A stretch of DNA of 64,000 nt from a bacterium (GTDB lineage: Bacteria > Desulfobacterota > JAPLJL01): contig JAQTNV010000001.1 in assembly GCA_028713675.1 (NCBI GenBank), forward strand, positions 62,001 through 126,000, read 5' to 3'. Numbering within the stretch: the stretch's first letter is position 1; each line of letters starts with the position of its first letter. Under the pieces are notes generated by a model. The model was not told where the DNA came from. It did not search any database and saw only the letters and a program-made list of their open reading frames with translations. This document shows, piece by piece, positions 58,701-64,000 of the stretch. Both the position numbers and the translations under genes were made by a program.

Positions 58701-58719
58701 TTTTCCGCAAATGCGGAAA
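58701..58719. promoter_or_regulatory. Palindrome between divergent genes
   Basis: TTTCCGCA-AA-TGCGGAAA is a perfect 8-bp dyad. It has the same layout as the palindromes at 59977 and 62512 with compensating C:G to A:T changes in the stem. It may be an Xre-family operator or a related structural element. Confidence 0.5.
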
Positions 58720-58760
58720 GGGTGAACTTTCCGTGGAGATGAGGCACAGGAGGAGAAAAC

Positions 58761-59972
58761 ATGAAAAGCAAAGCGAAATGGTATTTAGGGTTGGCTCTTG
58801 GTTTTCTGGCCGGGGTGGTGTTCGTGATCTCCTGCGGGGAGGAGGCGCGGTCCATTGCCCAGGCGGTGATCAAGGCGGTGGACGTGTCCTTTGACAATTC
58901 GGGAACGGACATTGCGGCGACCGACATTCAAGGGCTGGGGACGGAGCTTACGGACCGGATCGCCTCCCTTGAGGGTATGGTGACGGAACTGAATAGCTCG
59001 GTTCGTGAGTGTTTAGAAAAAGAACCAGCCAGCTATCAGATGCCGGAAAATGAGTGTTTGGAAAAGCAAACAGATATTTCTAAGGCCCCAGCGAATTGGA
59101 TAGTCCTCGACAAGCAGACTCGCATCAACGGAAAAGTGATGCTGAATCTACCGTGCACATTATTCCTAAGGTATTTAAAGATAAATATCACTTATGCCAA
59201 CGATATGGGCCGGGCTCACATCTATGAGATTCAAGTTTTCGGCCCCGACAATCCATATACAAATCTCGCCTATCGTTTGGTGGGCACGACGGTAACTGCT
59301 ATTTCCGGCTCAGCAGCGTATTCAGCAATAGACGGTAATTTTTCGGGGGGATGGATCAGCGATCGAGACAATCCCGGATGGGTCAGCGAGGAAGATCCCC
59401 ATTGGATCATTGTGGACCTTGGACGGAATTACCGAATCGACCGGATCGTAATTGACGCTGGGAATTACTACCAGGACTACTTTCTTTTAGGTATGGCCGG
59501 GATTCAGATGTCGGAGAATGAGTGTTTGGAGGAGGAGACCCCGGCTGATTGGGTAACCCTCGACGAACAGACACAAGTAAATGAGACCGTAGCACTAAAT
59601 CTGACTTGCGCGATGCACCTGCGGTATTTGAAGATCAGCGCAACATATTCAGACGATGCGGGCCAAGTCAATGTTCATGAGATTCAAGTGTTTGGCCCGG
59701 ACACACCGAACACCAATCTCGCCCTGAACAAGACGGTGACTGCCATTTCCTCCCAGGGGGGGAATTCTGGGAACCAAGGTCCAGGAAGTGCGGTGGATTG
59801 GGATTTTTCGAGCAGATGGGCCAGCGAGAGGAATGATCCCGGACCTGCCAGTGTGGAGGTTCCACATTGGATTATGGTTGATCTCGGACAGAACTTTAGA
59901 ATTGACAGAATCGTTATCGACCTTGCGGATCACCGCCTGGACTACACCCTGTTGGGAAAGCGGGGTGAGTGA
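58761..59972 (+). CDS. Lipoprotein with two F5/8C (discoidin)-like domains
   Basis: The 403-aa product has a signal with lipobox VFVISC, a coiled region (GTELTDRIASLEGMVTELNS) and two similar domains of about 150 residues. Each runs from a DKQTRINGKVMLNLPCTLFL or DEQTQVNETVALNLTCAMHL segment through LRYLKIN/LRYLKIS, HIYEIQVFG/NVHEIQVFG, and PHWIIVDLGRNYRIDRIVID or PHWIMVDLGQNFRIDRIVID. This is the discoidin (F5/8 type C) pattern used to bind sugars or lipids. The two domains are internal duplicates. It is expected to be surface- or periplasm-facing. CAGGAGGAG precedes the ATG. Confidence 0.8.
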   Translation: MKSKAKWYLGLALGFLAGVVFVISCGEEARSIAQAVIKAVDVSFDNSGTDIAATDIQGLGTELTDRIASLEGMVTELNSSVRECLEKEPASYQMPENECLEKQTDISKAPANWIVLDKQTRINGKVMLNLPCTLFLRYLKINITYANDMGRAHIYEIQVFGPDNPYTNLAYRLVGTTVTAISGSAAYSAIDGNFSGGWISDRDNPGWVSEEDPHWIIVDLGRNYRIDRIVIDAGNYYQDYFLLGMAGIQMSENECLEEETPADWVTLDEQTQVNETVALNLTCAMHLRYLKISATYSDDAGQVNVHEIQVFGPDTPNTNLALNKTVTAISSQGGNSGNQGPGSAVDWDFSSRWASERNDPGPASVEVPHWIMVDLGQNFRIDRIVIDLADHRLDYTLLGKRGE

Positions 59973-59976
59973 AACC

Positions 59977-59994
59977 ATTTTCCACGAATGTGGA
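59977..59994 (+). repeat. 18-nt inverted repeat, left copy
   Basis: ATTTTCCACGAATGTGGA lies just after the lipoprotein stop. The exact reverse complement is at 62512-62529, after the AAA ATPase gene. The pair brackets the two-gene unit 60067-62481. Confidence 0.85.
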
Positions 59995-60066
59995 GCGGTA
60001 ATAGGCCGTCGGTAATTATTAGAAGGGTAGGATCAAAAAGCGATCGGTTAATTTTGGGGGTTACCT

Positions 60067-61074
60067 ATGGATAAAGATTATAGACGACTTTTAGAAGATA
60101 TCGGTATTGCAAAGACCGTTAAGGATGTAAGTGATTTAAAAAAGCAATCGGAAGGATTAGAACGAGGCATAGAAGAGCTTAACTATAATCAGAGAATTTT
60201 AATAGATGAAAATAGGCGGGAGCGAGAGAAAGCAGAAGAACTGGAAATAGAAGAACTTCGTGCAAAAAAAGGTAGTAAGTTTTTCCATCTTGGAGAAGAT
60301 TGTTTTGAAAAGAAGAAATGGTCGGAGGCCCTAAACCATTATGAAGTTGCCGCGAGATCCTATCCGCGAGATTGGATTTTTACCGAGACGAAGGTATTTA
60401 GTCAGAAAATGGCACTTTTTCGGATGGCGCAGTGTCTTCTGAATGCAAATAAAATCGATGAGAGCATTCAGATATTAGAGTCGTTATATGAAAACATCCA
60501 AGATTTTGCGGCGGATAAGGATTATTTAAATCTCCAAATTCCAGAAATAAAATCAGAAATGATGATGGCATTTGAAAGAAAATTAGGTAAGTTATCAAAA
60601 CAACCTTCTGAAGATTCAGCAATTTTAAATGAAATAAATTTCCTGAAGTATCTTTTATTCCAAATTGATCCGGAAAAACATCGCAGCTATGAACCAATTT
60701 ATTCCAATGTAAAACAAGAAATGGAGAAGGAAAAAGAAGAAAAGAAAAAAGGAGAAGAACAAAGACAGCTTAAAGAACAAATCAAAAACCTAAGTGAAAA
60801 AAAAGAAGAATTGTTGGCTTACTCAAAATCTGAGTCAGTCGGAGGAATATTGCTCGGTTCTTTTTTTGGGATGGCTGCCGGGGCTTTCGTAACCTATAGT
60901 ATGAGAGAAAAGTGGGGAGCATTTTTAAATATCGCTTCTTTTTTTACCATAGTAACCTTGGGAATATTTTTGGGGTGGCTCGGAGGAAAAAGCAGTCGAG
61001 AATACAAGAGAGAAAATTCTAAGATTGATGAGCAAATAAAAGAAATCCAAACCAAACTTTTAAAATATTCATAA
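60067..61074 (+). CDS. TPR/coiled-coil membrane protein
   Basis: The 335-aa protein starts with a coiled coil (LKKQSEGLERGIEELNYNQR). A helical-repeat region like a TPR (GSKFFHLGEDCFEKKKWSEA, FRMAQCLLNANKIDESIQIL) comes next, then a second long charged coiled coil. Two C-terminal membrane spans with glycines (SVGGILLGSFFGMAAGAFVT and IVTLGIFLGWLGG) end it, separated by a short loop. No family is recognised. Its stop abuts the start of the AAA+ ATPase (61075) with no gap, implying that the two act together. The gene is AT-rich compared with the core genome. Confidence 0.65.
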   Translation: MDKDYRRLLEDIGIAKTVKDVSDLKKQSEGLERGIEELNYNQRILIDENRREREKAEELEIEELRAKKGSKFFHLGEDCFEKKKWSEALNHYEVAARSYPRDWIFTETKVFSQKMALFRMAQCLLNANKIDESIQILESLYENIQDFAADKDYLNLQIPEIKSEMMMAFERKLGKLSKQPSEDSAILNEINFLKYLLFQIDPEKHRSYEPIYSNVKQEMEKEKEEKKKGEEQRQLKEQIKNLSEKKEELLAYSKSESVGGILLGSFFGMAAGAFVTYSMREKWGAFLNIASFFTIVTLGIFLGWLGGKSSREYKRENSKIDEQIKEIQTKLLKYS

Positions 61075-62481
61075 ATGGATTTCCGCTCCTTACCTCTTTT
61101 CAAAGAATACATAAAATTTATCCTTGACCTTCATTCTCTTTTCGAGAAGAGGAGGAAATCAAGAAGTTCAGACGGTCCTTCGGTCAGTGCCGAGATCGAG
61201 GAAAAGATTCAGGCCAAGAAAGCCGAGATCGACAAACTGAATTCAGAAGCCGAACAGTCCGGCTTATTTTTTCCCCTGGAAAGGCTTTGCAAGGAATACA
61301 ATCTCAACGATTTGGAGCGGGATATAATCCTTCTCCTTTTCGCACGTAGTTTTTTGGAAGGTGTTACTTATTCCAGCACCTCTGGGAAGCAGATTCTCTA
61401 TTTTCTGATCCCCGATCCGATTGATGTGATGCTTCAGCGTCAGGTGATTATGCCCGAGGGAAAGTTGATGAAGGAAGGGCTGGTCCATGTATATCGGTTC
61501 GCACGTGAAGGTGATCCGTTCCTCGACGGTGGATTTTGCTTGGGTGAACCGGTCTTGTCGTATTTACTCGGAGAGACCGAAGACCGTGGAGACTGGAAGA
61601 ATAAAAGAGGGGAAGGGGAACAGGTAGGGTTTTTCCATCGCCATCGAAGACGGGATAGCGGTCCGCTTCTTGAGATTCGAGAGCCGGGGATAACCTTCAC
61701 CCAGGTTATCCTCCCGGAAGGCCATCGGGATCGAATTTCCGAGGCGCTAAATCAGCTTGTCCATCAGAACCTTATTTTTATCGACTGGGGGTTTAAGGAA
61801 ACTCTCCCGTATGGGAAAGGGGTGACCATACTTTTCTCCGGTCCTCCTGGAACCGGCAAAACAATGACCGCAGCGGCCTGTGCCGATTTCCTGAGCTTGA
61901 AGCTCGGAGTCGTAAGACCTGAGGGAGTGGTGGACCTCTTTGTCGGCGAAACGGAAAAGAATGTCTCGCGGGTATTCCAGGAAGCCAAAAAGGAAAATTG
62001 CCTTTTGTTCTTTGATGAGTGCGATTCCCTTTTTCAGTCCCGATATTCCGGCAGGACGGCAGTTGACCGGATGGAAAGCCGGTCGGTCAACATCCTCCTG
62101 CGGGAGATCGAGCGGAGCTTTGAGGGGGCGGTTATCCTGGCCACAAACCGGGTTTTTGACCTGGACGAAGCCCTGGAACGACGAATCTCCCTTAGACTCC
62201 AGTTCCCGGTGCCCGATGCAGGGGCCAGAGAGCGGATTTGGCGGGGTTTCTTTCCTGCCCAAGCCCCATTGGACTCCCAAGTGGATTTTTGGGCTTTAGC
62301 GCATGAATATGAGCTTTCTGGGGGGGAAATAAAGAATGCTGTCCTCCGGGCAATCCGGAGGATCGGTTCCCAGTCAGAGCCAAGGTGCCAGCTAATAACC
62401 CAGAATCTTCTTGAGGAAGTTGCCAGGGAGGAACTGGAGTCCCGCTGGAGCCGGGAAGATCGCAAGAGGATTGGGTTTTAG
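61075..62481 (+). CDS. AAA+ ATPase
   Basis: The 468-aa protein has a helical N-terminal region (about 1-240) and a classic AAA+ module: Walker A LFSGPPGTGKTMTAAACADF, Walker B NCLLFFDECDSLF, sensor-1 ILATNR, and arginine-finger-like RRISLRLQF. The C-terminal lid has ELSGGEIKNAVLRAIRR. It resembles ATPases of the Vps4/CDC48-like and SpoVK-like clades that remodel proteins. No peptidase or nuclease domain is present. It is read from the same mRNA as the membrane TPR protein (zero-base spacing). Confidence 0.88.
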   Translation: MDFRSLPLFKEYIKFILDLHSLFEKRRKSRSSDGPSVSAEIEEKIQAKKAEIDKLNSEAEQSGLFFPLERLCKEYNLNDLERDIILLLFARSFLEGVTYSSTSGKQILYFLIPDPIDVMLQRQVIMPEGKLMKEGLVHVYRFAREGDPFLDGGFCLGEPVLSYLLGETEDRGDWKNKRGEGEQVGFFHRHRRRDSGPLLEIREPGITFTQVILPEGHRDRISEALNQLVHQNLIFIDWGFKETLPYGKGVTILFSGPPGTGKTMTAAACADFLSLKLGVVRPEGVVDLFVGETEKNVSRVFQEAKKENCLLFFDECDSLFQSRYSGRTAVDRMESRSVNILLREIERSFEGAVILATNRVFDLDEALERRISLRLQFPVPDAGARERIWRGFFPAQAPLDSQVDFWALAHEYELSGGEIKNAVLRAIRRIGSQSEPRCQLITQNLLEEVAREELESRWSREDRKRIGF

Positions 62482-62511
62482 CTCCCTGCCGGGTAACCAC
62501 TGCCCACCTTT

Positions 62512-62529
62512 TCCACATTCGTGGAAAAT
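62512..62529 (-). repeat. 18-nt inverted repeat, right copy
   Basis: This is the reverse complement of the copy at 59977-59994. Its own stem TTTTCCAC/GTGGAAAA extends to 8 bp with loop ATTC. Confidence 0.85.
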
Positions 62530-62662
62530 AGTCTTTGTATGTTTTACTTGACCATCGGTAGGTATTTTCAGATAATAACTCAAGGTCTGAAATTAAAGAG
62601 TCTCGAATTAGAAATAATTATAAATTTGATTTAAATTCCATAACGGAAAGGAAGGAGTTCGT

Positions 62663-63778
62663 ATGCGACTGGCAACATTTAACGTAGAGAACATGTTCGA
62701 GAGAGCCAAAGCTCTGAATCTAGGCTCGTGGACAGAAGGCAAAACCGTTCTTGAGGATTTCAACAGGCTCAACACGTTGATTCAGGAATCTGTGTATACG
62801 GAAGAAATCAAGGCCGAGCTTCTAGATATAATGAAACGTCATAAGGGTTTGATAAAGGACGGCAATAGCGAGTTTCTACGTCTTCGCGACGTTCGCGGAA
62901 AGTTTCTTTATCGCCCGAAGAACGGGCCAGTTGAAATCGGTGCTGGGGGCAGAAACGACTGGATTGGTTGGTTCGATCTGGAACGTGAGCCGGTCAAGGA
63001 GACAGCCACTGAAAATACTGCCCGGATCATTGGGATGTTGAACGCTGATATATTATGCGTTGTCGAGGCGGAAGATCGAATCGGTTTAAAGCGCTTCAAT
63101 GATGCTGTAATCCAAAAAGTTGGTGCAAATTCATTTGGCTCCGTAATGCTGATTGATGGAAACGACGACCGAGGCATCGATGTCGGAATCATGGTTCGTA
63201 GTGAATTCGAGATAGCTCTTATGAAAAGCCACGTTGACGATAAGGACACCAAAGGAACTATTTTTAGCCGTGATTGCGCTGAATATGAAGTGAAGACCGC
63301 ACAAGGAAATAAGCTCCTTCTTCTTATCAATCATTTCAAATCAAAAGGTTACGGGCGTTCTGATGAATCGGCTGCGAAGCGGCTACGGCAGGCAACTAGA
63401 GTCCGCCAAATTTATGATGAGCGTATTGCCGAAGGATATAAATACATTGCAATTGCCGGTGATCTAAACGAGATGCCTGATGAATCACCTATGGACCCGC
63501 TCTTGCGCAAAGGTTCCGATTTGACAGACATCATGACGCACCCAAAGTTTATTGGAGATGGACGACCTGGAACGCATGGCAATGGGACCAAGTCAGCAAA
63601 ACTCGATTATATTCTTATGTCTCCAAAACTCTCCGAAAAGGTGACGAATGGAGGTTTAGAACGAAGGGGTGTCTGGGGTGGCAAAAATGGTACGCTCTTT
63701 CCGCATATCCCAACCATAGAGATGGAGATGGATGCAGCGTCCGATCATGCAGCGCTGTGGGCTGAAATCGATGTTTAA
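62663..63778 (+). CDS. Endonuclease/exonuclease/phosphatase (EEP) superfamily protein
   Basis: The 371-aa protein shows EEP motifs: RLATFNVENMF at the N-terminus, ADILCVVEAEDRIG, LLLINHFKSKGYG, IAGDLNEMPDESPM (catalytic Asp/Asn), LDYILMSPKL and the terminal DAASDHAALWAEI (SDH). It should be a metal-dependent phosphoesterase acting on nucleic acids, phospholipids or small phosphoesters. The start at ATG 62663 follows GGAAAGGAAGGAG. It follows the AAA ATPase unit by about 180 nt, beyond the inverted repeat, on the same strand. The substrate is unknown. Confidence 0.9.
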   Translation: MRLATFNVENMFERAKALNLGSWTEGKTVLEDFNRLNTLIQESVYTEEIKAELLDIMKRHKGLIKDGNSEFLRLRDVRGKFLYRPKNGPVEIGAGGRNDWIGWFDLEREPVKETATENTARIIGMLNADILCVVEAEDRIGLKRFNDAVIQKVGANSFGSVMLIDGNDDRGIDVGIMVRSEFEIALMKSHVDDKDTKGTIFSRDCAEYEVKTAQGNKLLLLINHFKSKGYGRSDESAAKRLRQATRVRQIYDERIAEGYKYIAIAGDLNEMPDESPMDPLLRKGSDLTDIMTHPKFIGDGRPGTHGNGTKSAKLDYILMSPKLSEKVTNGGLERRGVWGGKNGTLFPHIPTIEMEMDAASDHAALWAEIDV

Positions 63779-63896
63779 AGCAATGTCATTATTGAACACT
63801 ATGGAAAGGACTTTTCCCTGCCTGCTGGTCTTTACCTGTTCTCATCATGGCGGCGTTTGTGGGAGTCAAGATTAATTTTTTAAGGAGGAATATTTT

Positions 63897-64000
63897 ATGA
63901 ATTTCAAATCAATTATTAAAGTTTTATTCGTTCTTATTTTTTTAACGATTTTCTTTTTTAACTGTGGTTTAGAAGAAGATGATAATAAGGCTCCCTGTTG
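63897..64000 (+). CDS. Lipoprotein, cut by window end
   Basis: Only 34 codons are visible: a basic start, a hydrophobic segment (IIKVLFVLIFLTIFFF) and a lipobox NCG, followed by an acidic linker (LEEDDNKAPC). AAGGAGG lies 8 nt upstream. The rest is outside the window. Confidence 0.6.
   Translation, partial: MNFKSIIKVLFVLIFLTIFFFNCGLEEDDNKAPC

Overview
The window looks like chromosomal DNA of an anaerobic, Gram-negative bacterium of the Desulfobacterota/Deltaproteobacteria type. This is inferred from gene content: a siroheme-decarboxylase (Ahb) subunit beside hemL, a superoxide reductase, a CoA-transferase/GNAT fusion, acyl-CoA synthetase and dehydrogenase genes, sigma-54 regulation, OmpA-like and FadL-like envelope proteins, and lipoproteins. 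Most of the window (about 7.7-57.7 kb) is GC-rich. Both ends (1-7 kb and beyond 57.8 kb) are more AT-rich and carry accessory genes. Many intergenic gaps are filled with 7-9 nt tandem microrepeats and dispersed 60-120 bp elements.

Layout. 0-7.4 kb: accessory region with a DUF262/DUF1524 (GmrSD-like) nuclease in a three-gene operon, lipoproteins, an AT-rich membrane protein and an ORF6N protein, separated by duplicated repeat blocks. 7.7-10.6 kb: ADP-ribosylglycohydrolase, DUF3795 and small membrane proteins. 10.7 kb: tRNA-Arg(CCG). 11-15 kb: ahbB, hemL, a 43-aa membrane protein and a CNT-type transporter. 15-23 kb: alcohol dehydrogenase, LsrF-like aldolase, archaemetzincin, peroxiredoxin, hydrolase, DUF2804 lipoprotein and class II purE. 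23.7-30.4 kb: acyl-CoA synthetase, acyl-CoA dehydrogenase and a 776-aa fusion of a cNMP-binding-like domain, acetate kinase and a PduL phosphotransacylase. 31.6-32.5 kb: SDR.

32.6-47.4 kb is the most coherent block. A 1793-residue hybrid histidine kinase and an NtrC-family regulator are followed by genes for DUF1844, superoxide reductase, a decayed rubrerythrin-like ORF, WrbA, a receiver-sized protein, peroxiredoxin, WG repeats, a GGDEF protein, two small proteins, a flavin oxidoreductase and a ferritin-like protein. I find four sigma-54 (-24/-12) promoters here. A 17-bp palindrome (TTMCTRYC-N-RRYAGGAA) lies 107-128 bp upstream of each, at distances that differ by whole helical turns. One palindrome is shared by a divergent promoter pair. 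I propose a sigma-54-dependent oxygen/redox-stress regulon run by the adjacent two-component pair.

47.6-57.6 kb: ABC-2 exporter, membrane protein, TfoX-N protein, CoA transferase-GNAT fusion, OmpA-like protein and two tandem FadL-like porins. At 57.75 kb a tRNA-Phe gene with its promoter is cut at the anticodon loop. Beyond it lies an apparent island: Xre regulator, discoidin-repeat lipoprotein, a membrane TPR/coiled-coil protein plus AAA+ ATPase pair bracketed by perfect 18-nt inverted repeats, an EEP-family nuclease/phosphatase and a lipoprotein cut by the window end.
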